Part shown: positions 26,701-35,800 of the stretch, piece after piece | How positions within the stretch are numbered: the first letter of the stretch is position 1 | Layout of the letters: each line of letters opens with the position of its first letter | Source of the DNA: Sambucus nigra | Lineage: Eukaryota > Streptophyta > Magnoliopsida > Dipsacales > Adoxaceae | Length of the DNA: 64,000 nucleotides | NCBI GenBank assembly: GCA_949130495.1 | Contig: OX422216.1 | Coordinates: 102,555,967-102,619,966 of the forward strand | Direction of reading: 5' to 3' | Made by a program: the position numbers and the translations under genes | Notes under the pieces: generated by a model | Database searches by the model: none | What the model was told of the DNA's origin: nothing | Seen by the model: the letters and a program-made list of their open reading frames with translations, nothing else

Positions 26701-27449
26701 GTAATCTAAAAGCAAAAGTTTCTGATTTTATCCACCACTTGGAGTGGAGATGGCCTTCAACTGTGACTTGGGAGCTGAATGAAGTTAAGAATGCTATTCT
26801 TCCTACTATTCAGGATGCAAATGATATTGTTGTGTGGCTGCCCTCTAGTAATGGGAAGTTCACCATAGCTTCTGCTTGGGATCTTTTAAAGGCACATAAG
26901 CCTATGGTTAACTGGAGCAAGTTTGTGTGGAGTAAGGTATGCATCCCCAAATGCTCTTTCATTACCTGGTTGGTGGTTAGGAGGGCCATCAACACTAAAG
27001 TTAAGCTACATGAGTGGGGGGTTACTGTGGATGACCTGTGTGAGTTATGTGGGAATGAGAGGGAGACTTATGACCACCTGTTCACTCAGTGCAGCCTTAG
27101 TAAAAGTATATGGCATGAGGTGTGGCTTAGAAACCAATGCTATAGGGATTCCATGGATTTAAATAGTGAGTTGGATAAGGCTACTATTAACCACTCTACG
27201 AAGACTCTATGCGATAAGATAAGATCCTTATCCTTTACTACTACTATTTACTGTATTTGGATGGAAAGGAATGCTAGATGCTTCAAGCATGTCTCCAATT
27301 CCCTTGACTCCATTGTGAAGGGTATTGAAAACATGGTTCGAGCAAAAGTGCTTACTTGGAAGAAGGACAGAAGGAACTATGCAAACTGGATGGCTTGTAT
27401 GTACTGGAACATTCCTGAAGATAGTCTTCTGTACTATGGAGTAGGCTAG
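23787..27449 (+). CDS. LINE ORF2: endonuclease-reverse transcriptase
   Basis: 1,220-residue multifunctional protein that would nick target DNA and copy the element RNA by target-primed reverse transcription. An N-terminal apurinic/apyrimidinic-type endonuclease (about 1-235) shows TWNIRGLN (Asn8), LVETKI (Glu37), MGDFNVV (Asp143, Asn145) and SDHSPI (Asp229, His230). The reverse transcriptase (about 500-780) has LIPKV at 508-512, NNQAAFVEGRS, GLRQGDPLSPYLF and the catalytic FADD at 695-698. The C-terminal zf-RVT region (about 1,030-1,115) has C-x2-C-x8-H-x4-C, and the protein ends near NWMACMYWNIPED. Length fits plant L1 ORF2, and no RNase H domain is visible. Its start ATG overlaps the ORF1 stop (ATGA), suggesting coupled termination-reinitiation. 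A second Met three codons on is an alternative start. No stops or frameshifts. Confidence 0.95.
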   Translation: MTRMGTWNIRGLNAPHKQVEVVKLIKDNRLDLISLVETKIRRNYMETIKSSCFYHWEYVHNCPTDGGVARVIVGWNPNILKIEVIYTHRQALFCLVNIIGTSYSFHATFIYGENLPEQRRCLWTFLRENNLVVNDGPWILMGDFNVVRCQEEKVGVLGIDRAAAEEFNDCLNELNADDMVNSGLWFTWNRNQRGENNVQSRIDRVIHNDRWAALFPNSQAITLPCGISDHSPIITNLDNTIIWSPKPFKFFNFWMNHDEFMPTIIEAWDIEVDGNPMQKLFKKLNRVKASLKHFNRKFFNKISAMVADSKSKLDAIQSDLDRDGANREKQDAAKAMRTKYAKLRNEEESFLRQKARVKWLQLGDQNNTFFHKKVNQNVARRKILSIEDDHGVRIEGKEQVAGEAVKFFGNLLGNRSRCIDANTVLGEVIKNKLTSTQAELMEKEVTHDEIKEAMFGIGSDKAPGPDGFNSYFFKMNWQLVGEEVCEAIKFFFDNGSFFNQWNCTSLALIPKVAAPRSMRDFRPIACCNTLYKCISKVITRRLKKMMPDLISNNQAAFVEGRSIADNILLLQGLMRNYHRDSNPPRCAIKIDILKAYDTVSWDFLMQLLTHVGFPPKVIGWISKCVTTTRFSISLNGELKGFFHGKRGLRQGDPLSPYLFLLVMEAFSGIISKAAESDLFSYHPRCKEMALTHLSFADDLIVFAGGDRVSCSIVKEAISNFSSLTGLMVNMEKSSLFTAGVNGDGIQEISSILGIQHSSPPFKYLGVPLITTRLKKEDCSHLVERITMRTRCWTNKFLSFAGRLLLVKTVIFSIQVYWASIFILPKSIIKKIEQIMRNYLWKGDEANSKGVKVAWKDICVSLDEGGLNIKCLETWNRAAMAKHLWNLCSKKDSLWIKWCNIYKIKGRSIWALSIPNDSSWSWRKILKSREKFRSKIKTIIGNGNLAFMWFDNWHPNGPLHPLYGGNIVYDSASNLKAKVSDFIHHLEWRWPSTVTWELNEVKNAILPTIQDANDIVVWLPSSNGKFTIASAWDLLKAHKPMVNWSKFVWSKVCIPKCSFITWLVVRRAINTKVKLHEWGVTVDDLCELCGNERETYDHLFTQCSLSKSIWHEVWLRNQCYRDSMDLNSELDKATINHSTKTLCDKIRSLSFTTTIYCIWMERNARCFKHVSNSLDSIVKGIENMVRAKVLTWKKDRRNYANWMACMYWNIPEDSLLYYGVG

Positions 27450-27585
27450 TTTTTGGCTCTTCTTGTTCTTTTGTTTGCCTTTGGGGTATGCCCTGGGGTT
27501 CTTTTTCTTTTGTTAAGGTTTTTTCCTCTGTAAATTCTTAGTTTTTTTTTATATATACTCAATCTTCCCCAAAAAAAAAAAAAAA
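27450..27585 (+). other. LINE 3' UTR and poly(A) tail
   Basis: T-rich 3' UTR of about 121 bp and 15 A residues at 27,571-27,585. The motif CCTTTGGGGTATGCCC is at 27,478-27,493, 77 bp before the tail, and is shared with two other LINE lineages in this window. A T tract followed by TATATATAC precedes the tail. No canonical AATAAA is seen. Confidence 0.85.
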
Positions 27586-28406
27586 GGGTGAAAAGTCAAA
27601 CCAGTACCGAAACGACTCCGTAGAAGACACGAACACCTCGCATGGGACCAATGTAACTTTTAGGAAGTGACCGCGTAGTCCCGGATCTCCCGATTTGAGA
27701 GTATGACGATAATTTGCAAAAATCACACTTAGACTTGAAAACAGCCCGTTAAAGGGTGAAAGCTCAAACCAGCCCGTAAACGTCCCCATAGGAGGCACGA
27801 ACACCTCGCACGTGACCAATGTAACTTGTAGGAACTGACCGCGTAGTCCCGGGTCTGCCGATTTGAGAGTATGACGATAATTTGCAAAAATACACTTAGA
27901 TTTGAAAACAGGCCGTTAAAGGATGAAAACCCAAACCAGCCTCGAAACGACCCGGTGGGAGGCACGAACACCTCGCACGGGACCAATGTAACTTGTAGGA
28001 ACTGACCCCGTAGTACCGGGTCTCCCGGTTCTAGAGTCTGACGATAATTTGCAAAAATACACTTAGACTTGAAAACAGGCCGTTAAAGGATGAAAACCCA
28101 AACCAGCCTCGAAACGACCCGGTGGGAGGCACGAACACCTCGCACGGGACCAATGTAACTTGTAGGAACTGACCGCGTAGTCCCGGGTCTCGCATTTTGA
28201 GAGTATGACGATAATTTGCCAAAATCACACTTAGACTTGAAAACAGGCCGTTAAAGCGTGAAAACTCAAACCAGTCCTCAAACGACCCCGTAGAAGGCAC
28301 GAACACCTCGTACGGGACCAATGTAACTTGTAGGAACTGATCGCGTAGTCCCGGGTCTCCCGTTTTGAGAGTATGATGATAATTTGTCAAAATCACACTT
28401 AGACTT

Positions 28407-28420
28407 GAAAACAGGCCGTT
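28407..28420. repeat. Duplicated target-site repeat of LINE fragment 2
   Basis: GAAAACAGGCCGTT at 28,407-28,420 and 28,957-28,970. It is identical to the TSD at 16,606 and 17,156, displaced by 11,801 bp, as expected if the whole locus was copied. Confidence 0.92.
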
Positions 28421-28956
28421 TTTTTTTTGGGAAAAATTATGTATATTAGATATCAGGAAAGCAATTTACAAACAATAAACAAGGGGGAACCACAGTCCTA
28501 GGGGCATACCCCAAAGGACACAAACTACCAAACACAAAACAAATCAACTAAGATAACACCGATTCGGGGATGTCCCAGTTCATACATGCCATCCAGTTGG
28601 TGAAGCTTCTCCTATTGTTCTTCCACTTAGAGGCCCTCGCACAAACCATGGCAACAATATCTCTGACAATCATCTCACAATCCTTGGCCCTTCCTTGGAA
28701 AAATCTCGCATTCCTCTCCAACCAAAGACAATAGATAGTGGTGGAAAAGGAAATACACCTAAGTCTATTATAGAAGCTCTTGCCCACATATTCGGAATTA
28801 GCAAACCCCAGCTCGTCCTCCCAGTTAAGTGCCTCTCTGTCCTCCTGGTTCTTAAATCTGACCTCGCGCCAAACCTCTTTGGCAATTTTACACTCTAAAA
28901 ACAAGTGTTCCCGGTTCTCCACCTCCTCGTCACAAGTACAACACAAGTTACTGTTG
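28421..28956 (-). mobile_element. 5'-truncated L1-type LINE, copy 2 (segmental duplicate)
   Basis: Same 536-bp insert as at 16,620-17,155, with the same truncation point, T tract, TSD and flanking monomers. The one difference I noticed is at 28,654 (C here, T at 16,853), which changes Ile to Val in the remnant protein. Surrounding satellite also matches from about 27,583 to 30,977 at the same offset. It spread as a passenger of satellite amplification, not by transposition. The 3'-UTR motif is at 28,502-28,517. Confidence 0.95.
28548..28956 (-). pseudogene. LINE ORF2 C-terminal remnant (zf-RVT domain), copy 2
   Basis: Duplicate of the remnant at 16,747-17,155, with the same zf-RVT pattern C-x2-C-x8-H-x4-C and terminal NWMACMNWDIPE motif. 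It differs by one substitution (DIVAMV for DIIAMV). The frame again runs on into satellite, to an ATG at 29,081. No catalytic domain remains. Confidence 0.9.
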
Positions 28957-31440
28957 GAAAACAGGCCGTTAAATGGTGAAAACTCAAACCAGCCCCCAAA
29001 CGATCCCGTAGGAGGCACGAACACCTCGCACGGGACCAATGTAACTTGTAGGAACTGACCGCGTAGTCCCGGGTCTGCCAATTTGAGAGTATGACGATAA
29101 TTTGCAAAAATACACTTAGATTTGAAAACAGGCCGTTAAAGGATGAAAACCCAAACCAGCCTCGAAACGACCCGGTGGGAGGCACGAACACCTCGCACGG
29201 GACCAATGTAACTTGTAGGAACTGACTGCGTAGTCCCGGGTCTGCCGATTTGAGAGTATGACGATAATTTGCAAAAATGCACTTAGATTTGAAAAAAGGC
29301 CGTTAAAGGATGAAAACCCAAACCAGCCTCGAAACGACCCGGTGGGAGGCACGAACACCTGGCACGGGACCAATGTAACTTGTAGGAATGGACCGCGTAG
29401 TCCCGGATCTCCCGGTTCTAGAGCATGACGATAATTTACAAAAATACACTTAGACTTGAAAACAGGCCATTAAAGGATGAAAACCCAAACCAGCCTCGAA
29501 ACGACCCGGTGGGAGGCACGAACACCTCGTACGGGACCAATGTAACTTGTAGGAACTGACCGCGTAGTCCCGGGTCTCCCGGTTTGAGTGTATGACGATA
29601 ATTTGCAAAAATCACCTCTTAGACTTGAAAACATGCCGTTAAAGGGTGAAAACACAAACCAGTCCCCAAACGACCCCGTAGAAGGCAAGAACACCTCGCA
29701 CGGGACAAATGTAACTTGTAAGAACATACCGCGTAGTCCCGGATCTCCCGGTTTTAGAGTATGACGATAATTTGCAAAAATCACACTTAGACTTGAAAAC
29801 AGGCCGTTAAAGGGTGAAAACTCAAACCAGAACCCAAACAACCCCGTAGAAGGCACGAACTTGTAGGAACTGACCGCGTACCCCCGGGTCTGCCGGTTTG
29901 AGAGTATGACGATAATTTGAAAAAATCACACTTAGACTTGAAAACAGGCCGTTAAAGGGTGAAAACCCAAACCAGCCTCGAAATGACCCCGTAAGAGGCA
30001 CGAACACCTCGCACGGGACCAATGTCACTTGTAGGAACTGACCGCGTATTCCCGGGTATCCCGGTTTGAGAGTATGACGATGATTTGCAAAAATCACACT
30101 TAGACTTGGAAACAGGCCGTTAAAGGGTGAAAACTCAAACCAGCCACCAAACGACACCATAGGAGGTACGAACACCTCGCACGGGACCAATGTAACTTGT
30201 AGGAACTGACCGTGTAGTCCCAGTTCTCCCGATTTGAGAGCATGACGATAATTTGCAAAAATCACCCTTAGACTTGAAAACAGGTCGTTAAAGGGTGAAA
30301 ACTCAAACCAGCCCCTAAACGACCCCGTAGGAGGCACGAACACCTCGCCGGGACCAATGTAACTTGTAGGAACTGACCGCGTAGTCCCGGGTCTCCCGAT
30401 TTGAGAGTATGACTATAATTTGCAAATTCACACTTAGACTTGAAAATAGGCCGTTAAAGGGTGAAAACCCGAACCAGCCCCCAAACGACCCCGTAGGAGG
30501 CAGGAACACCTCGCACGGGACCAATGTAACTTGTAGGAACTGACCGCGTAGTCCCGGGTCTCCCGGTTTGAGAGTACGACGATAATTTGCAAAAATCACA
30601 CTTAGACTTGAAAACATGCCGTTAAAGGGTGAAAACAAGAACGAGCCCCCAAACAACCCCGTAGGAGGTACGAACACCACGCACGGGACCAATGCAACTT
30701 GTTGGAACTGACCGCGTAGTCCCGGGTCCCCCGGTTTGAGAGTATGACGATAATTTGCAAAAATCACACTTAGACTTGAAAACAGGTCGTTAAAGGGTGA
30801 AAACTCAAACCAGCCCCCAAACGTCCCCATAGGAGGCACGAACACCTCGCACGGGACCAATGTAACTTGTAGGAACTGATCGCGTAGTCACGGGTCTCCC
30901 GGTTTGAGAGTATGACGGTAATTTGCAAAAATCACACTTAGACTTGAAAACATGCCGTTAAAGGGTGAAAAGTCAAACCAGAACCCAAACAACCCCGTAG
31001 AAGGCACGAACTTGTAGGAACTGACCGCGTACCCCCGGGTCTGCCGGTTTGAGAGTATGACGATAATTTGAAAAAATCACACTTAGACTTGAAAACAGGT
31101 CGTTAAAGGGTGAAAACCCAAACCAGCCTCGAAATGACCCCGTAAGAGGCACGAACACCTCGCACGGGACCAATGTAACTTGTAGGAACTGACCGCGTAT
31201 TCCCGGGTATCCCGGTTTGAGAGTATGACGATGATTTGCAAAAATCACACTTAGACTTGGAAACAGGCCGTTAAAGGGTGAAAACTCAAACCAGCCACCA
31301 AACGACACCATAGGAGGTACGAACACCTCGCACGGGACCAATGTAACTTGTAGGAACTGACCGCGTAGTCCCAGTTCTCCCGATTTGAGAGCATGACGAT
31401 AATTTGCAAAAATCACCCTTAGACTTGAAAACAGGTCGTT

Positions 31441-31454
31441 AAAGGGTGAAAACT
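31441..31454. repeat. Target-site duplication of the LINE at 31,455
   Basis: AAAGGGTGAAAACT at 31,441-31,454 and again at 32,514-32,527, right after the poly(A) tail. The three leading A residues of the right copy merge with the tail. It lies at exactly the same monomer position as the TSD of the complete LINE. Confidence 0.92.
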
Positions 31455-31720
31455 TGGCCCTCTTCAACCTCTTTTTGGGGATAGAACCATATATGCTGCT
31501 GCTAGCAACTCCAAGGCTAAGGTCTCCGAATTCATTGATGGGTTCAATTGGAAATGGCCAGCTTCTACCATATATGATGGGATAGAACACCATAATTGGC
31601 ACCACCTTGGCCCTCTTCAACCTCTTTTTGGGGATAGAACCATATATGATGCTGCTAGCAACTCCAAGGCTAAGGTCTCCGAATTCATTGATGGGTTCAA
31701 TTGGAAATGGCCAGCTTCTA
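31454..31720 (+). repeat. 153-bp direct duplication at the LINE 5' end
   Basis: Two copies start at 31,454 and 31,607, each about 115 bp of clear identity. One visible difference is TATGCTGCTGC against TATGATGCTGC. Between them, from about 31,571, lies a short stretch that rejoins normal ORF2 sequence (AATTGGCACCACC) just ahead of the second copy. The pattern fits template switching by the reverse transcriptase at the end of synthesis, inside one insertion event because a single TSD surrounds it. Confidence 0.85.
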
Positions 31721-32397
31721 CCACTTGGGAGCTGAATGATATCAAAAACTCTCCCCTGCCTTCTATAAATCCTATGACCTCTGATAGTGTAAAGTGGACT
31801 CCTAACAGGTCGGGTAACTTCTCTATTGCGTCTGCATATGAGTCCACCTATTCTAGGGGGAATGAAGTTCAATGGCATGGGCTGGTTTGGAACAAGATGA
31901 GTATCCCAAAGTGTTCTTTCATTCTTTGGTTGGCTTGCAGAAAGGCTTTAGTGACTAAAGATAAACTCTTTGATTGGGGAGTTGTCGATAATAAAGCCTG
32001 TTTGCTTTGTAACTCTGGGATTGAGACTATTAAGCACATCTTAATGGAATGCCCATTCTCCAAAATTGTTTGGGATGAGATTCTATTTAGGAACCAATCT
32101 TATAGAGCTATGGGAAGGTGGGATATTGAGATCAGGAAGGCTGTTGCTGATAGTAAAGGGATTGACCTAAAATCCAGGATTAAGACCACTTCCTTCTCTG
32201 CCACCATCTATTGTCTGTGGCAGGAAAGAAATAGTAGGCTCCATAACAAGGGATTGGCCACAACGTCCAAGGTGATTAGGAGCATCGAGGAAATGGTGCG
32301 AGGAAAATCTAGCTATTGGAAGAAATATCGAAGATCTTACTCCAACTGGATGACTTGTAATTTATGGGGATTACCCAACTCTCTCTTGTATGACTAA
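31455..32397 (+). pseudogene. LINE ORF2 C-terminal remnant with duplicated segment
   Basis: The frame is open from just after an in-frame satellite TGA (31,447) to the stop at 32,395-32,397. The first usable ATG is at 31,774 and would give 207 residues. The segment with LFGDRTIY and FNWKWPAST occurs twice, in frame (153 bp is 51 codons). Then come the zf-RVT pattern C-x2-C-x8-H-x4-C (from CLLCNS to HILMEC), IYCLWQERN and the terminal NWMTCNLWGLP. Endonuclease and RT are missing, so it is non-functional despite the open frame. Confidence 0.88.
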
Positions 32398-32416
32398 ATG
32401 TTTAGATCGTTGGTCT

Positions 32417-32434
32417 CTAGATGCATGTATCTAG
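32417..32434 (+). other. Inverted repeat in LINE 3' UTR
   Basis: CTAGATGCATGTATCTAG has 6-bp perfect arms (CTAGAT and ATCTAG) and a largely self-complementary centre. It lies 66 bp before the poly(A) tail, near the position where the other LINE lineages carry the GGGGTAT-CCCC palindrome. It may be a structural equivalent, which is inference. Confidence 0.5.
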
Positions 32435-32862
32435 CTGACTCTTTGGCCTTTTGGCCTTTGTATATTTGGATCTTTTGTTTCTAATACACTTTAATTACCG
32501 AAAAAAAAAAAAAAAAGGGTGAAAACTCAAACCAGCCCCTAAACGACCCCGTAGGAGGCACGAACACCTCGCCGGGACCAATGTAACTTGTAGGAACTGA
32601 CCGCGTAGTCCCGGGTCTCCCGATTTGAGAGTATGACTATAATTTGCAAATTCACACTTAGACTTGAAAATAGGCCGTTAAAGGGTGAAAACCCGAATCA
32701 GCCTCCAAACGACCCCGTAGGAGGCAGGAACACCTCGCACGGGACCAATGTAACTTGTAGGAACTGACCGCGTAGTCCCGGGTCTCCCGGTTTGAGAGTA
32801 CGACGATAATTTGCAAAAATCACACTTAGACTTGAAAACATGCCGTTAAAGGGTGAAAACAA

Positions 32863-35800
32863 GAACGAGCCCCCAAACAACCCCGTAGGAGGTACGAACA
32901 CCACGCACGGGACCAATGCAACTTGTTGGAACTGACCGCGTAGTCCCGGGTCCCCCGGTTTGAGAGTATGACGATAATTTGCAAAAATCACACTTAGACT
33001 TGAAAACAGGTCGTTAAAGGGTGAAAACTCAAACCAGCCCCCAAACGTCCCCATAGGAGGCACGAACACCTCGCACGGGACCAATGTAACTTGTAGGAAC
33101 TGATCGCGTAGTCACGGGTCTCCCGGTTTGAGAGTATGACGAAAATTTGTAAAAATCACACTTAGACTTGAAAACATGCCGTTAAAGGGTGAAAAGTCAA
33201 ACCAGTACCGAAACGACTCCGTAGAAGACACGAACACCTCGCATGGGACCAATGTAACTTTTAGGAGCTGACCGCGTAGTCCCGGATCTCCCGATTTGAG
33301 AGTATGACGATAATTTGCAAAAATCACACTTAGACTTGAAAACAGCCCGTTAAAGGGTGAAAACTAAAACCAGCCCGTAAACGTCCCCATAGGAGGCACG
33401 AACACCTCGCACGTGACCAATGTAACTTGTAGGAACTGACCGCGTAGTCCCGGGTCTGCCGATTTGAGAGTATGACGATAATTTGCAAAAATACACTTAG
33501 ATTTGAAAACAGGCCGTTAAAGGATGAAAACCCAAACCAGCCTCGAAACGACCCGGTGGGAGGCACGAACACCTCGCACGAGACCAATGTAACTTGTAGG
33601 AACTGACCCCGTAGTCCCGGGTCTCCCGGTTCTAGAGTCTGACGATAATTTGCAAAAATACACTTAGACTTGAAAACAGGCCGTTAAAGGATGAAAACCC
33701 AAACCAGCCTCGAAACGACCCGGTGGGAGGCACAAACACCTCGCACGGGACCAATGTAACTTGTAGGAACTGACCGCGTACTCCCGGGTCTCCCGGTTCG
33801 AGAGTATGACGATAATTTGCAAAAATCACACTTAGACTTGAAAACATGCCGTTAAAGGGTGAAAACACAAACCAGTCCCCAAACGAACCCGTGGAAGGCA
33901 CGAACACCTCGCACGGGACAAATGTAACTTATAGGAACTGGCCGCGTTGTCCCGGATCTCCCAGTGTGAGAGTATGACGATAATTTGCAAAAATCACACT
34001 TAGACTTGAAAACAGGCCGTTAAAGGGTGAAAACTATAACCAGCCCCTAAACGATCCCGTAGGAGGCACGAACACCTCGCACGGGACCAATGTAACTTGT
34101 AGGAACTGACCGCGTAGTCCCGGGTCTCGCATTTTGAGAGTATGACGATAATTTGCCAAAATCACACTTAGACTTGAAAACAGGCCGTTAAAGGGTGAAA
34201 ACTCAAACCAGTCCTCAAACGACCCCGTAGAAGGCACGAACACCTCGTACGGGACCAATGTAACTTGTAGGAACTGATCGCGTAGTCCCGGGTCTCCCGT
34301 TTTGAGAGTATGATGATAATTTGTCAAAATCACACTTAGACTTGAAAACAGGCCGTTAAATGGTGAAAACTCAAACCAGCCCCCAAACGATCCCGTAGGA
34401 GACACGAACACCTCGCACGGGACCAATGTAACTTGTAGGAACTGACCGCGTAGTCCCGGGTCTGCCGATTTGAGAGTATGACGATAATTTGCAAAAATAC
34501 ACTTAGACTTGAAAACAGGCCGTTAAAGGATGAAAACCCAAACCAGCCTCGAAACGACCCGGTGGGAGGCACGAACACCTCGCACGGGACCAATGTAACT
34601 TGTAGGAACTGACCGCGTACTCCCGGGTCTCCCGGTTCGAGAGTATGACGATAATTTGCAAAAATCACACTTAGACTTGAAAACATGCCGTTAAAGGGTG
34701 AAAACACAAACCAGTCCCCAAACGAACCCGTGGAAGGCACGAACACCTCGCACGGGACAAATGTAACTTATAGGAACTGGCCGCGTTGTCCCGGATCTCC
34801 CAGTTTGAGAGTATGACGATAATTTGCAAAAATCACACTTAGACTTGAAAACAGGCCGTTAAAGGGTGAAAACTATAACCAGCCCCTAAACGATCCCGTA
34901 GGAGGCACGAACACCTCGCACGGGACCAATGTAACTTGTAGGAACTGACCGCGTAGTCCCGGGTCTCGCATTTTGAGAGTATGACGATAATTTGCCAAAA
35001 TCACACTTAGACTTGAAAACAGGCCGTTAAAGGGTGAAAACTCAAACCAGTCCTCAAACGACCCCGTAGAAGGCACGAACACCTCGTACGGGACCAATGT
35101 AACTTGTAGGAACTGATCGCGTAGTCCCGGGTCTCCCGTTTTGAGAGTATGGTGATAATTTGTCAAAATCACACTTAGACTTGAAAACAGGCCGTTAAAT
35201 GGTGAAAACTCAAACCAGCCCCCAAACGATCCCGTAGGAGGCACGAACACCTCGCACGGGACCAATGTAACTTGTAGGAACTGACCGCGTAGTCCCGGGT
35301 CTGCCGATTTGAGAGTATGACGATAATTTGCAAAAATACACTTAGATTTGAAAACAGGCCGTTAAAGGATGAAAACCTAAACCAGCCTCGAAACGACCCG
35401 GTGGGAGGCACGAACACCTCGCACGGGACCAATGTAACTTGTAGGAACTGACCCCGTAGTCCCGGGTCTCCCGGTTCTAGAGTCTGACGATAATTTGCAA
35501 AAATACACTTAGACTTGAAAACAGGCCGTTAAAGGATGAAAACCCAAACCAGCCTCGAAACGACCAGGTGGGAGGCACGAACACCTCGCACGGGACCAAT
35601 GTAACTTGTAGGAACTGACCCCGTAGTCCCGGGTCTCCCGGTTCTAGAGTCTGGCGATAATTTGCAAAAATACACTTAGACTTGAAAACAGGCCGTTAAA
35701 GGATGAAAACCCAAACCAACCTCGAAACGACCCGGTGGGAGGCACGAACATCTCGCACGGGACCAATGTAACTTGTAGGAACTCACCGCGTAGTCCTGGG

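Larger units (their letters stand above)
22004..27585 (+). mobile_element. Structurally complete L1-type LINE (about 5.6 kb)
   Basis: Plus-strand non-LTR retrotransposon. In order it has a 140-bp 5' leader, ORF1 (22,144-23,790), ORF2 (23,787-27,449), a 121-bp 3' UTR and a poly(A) tail of 15 A (27,571-27,585), flanked by a 14-17-bp TSD. Both ORFs are uninterrupted and every catalytic motif I looked for is present. No terminal repeats are seen. It sits in HOR unit 7 and has no counterpart at the equivalent site of units 5 and 6, so it is younger than the duplication that made those units, or at least was not carried by it. Intact ORFs, a pure poly(A) tail and a perfect TSD point to a recent, possibly still competent copy. 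Whether the 5' end is full length cannot be told from one copy. Confidence 0.96.
21665..30638. repeat. 17-mer HOR unit 7, interrupted by a complete LINE and a LINE fragment
   Basis: The 8,974-bp span resolves as 2,828 bp of satellite, 5,596 bp added by the complete LINE with its TSD, and 550 bp added by the duplicated LINE fragment with its TSD. From about 27,583 the sequence matches 15,782 onward at a constant offset of 11,801 bp, up to about 30,977. Confidence 0.83.
31455..32516 (+). mobile_element. 5'-truncated L1-type LINE with 5' internal duplication
   Basis: About 1.06 kb of L1 3' end in plus orientation with a 16-A tail (32,501-32,516) and a 14-bp TSD. It starts inside ORF2, downstream of the RT core. 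The first 153 bp are repeated: the TTGGCCCTCTTCAACC word is at 31,454 and again at 31,607. The copies are joined by a short scrambled piece around ACCATATATGATGGGATAG (31,568-31,586). It differs clearly in protein sequence and 3' UTR from the other LINEs here, so it belongs to another lineage. Confidence 0.93.
30639..32862. repeat. Partial HOR unit from a 1,151-bp duplication, with LINE insertion
   Basis: At about 30,977 the unit breaks off inside the shared word TCAAACCAG and re-enters the unit 1,151 bp upstream, at the equivalent of 29,827. The segment 29,827-30,977 is therefore repeated from 30,978. The second copy alone carries the LINE at 31,455-32,516. Subtracting 1,073 bp for that insertion gives 1,151 bp between markers. 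The break within homologous sequence is what unequal crossing-over would leave. Confidence 0.82.

Noticed and set aside
22004..27585. LTR retrotransposon or DNA transposon as alternative identity for the large insertion.
   Set aside because: No terminal direct or inverted repeats, no integrase, protease or RNase H. A poly(A) tail and an APE-type endonuclease with L1-type RT fix it as a non-LTR element.
28421..28956. A second, independent insertion of the 536-bp LINE fragment.
   Set aside because: The same TSD, the same truncation base and kilobases of matching flank at a constant 11,801-bp offset show a segmental copy.
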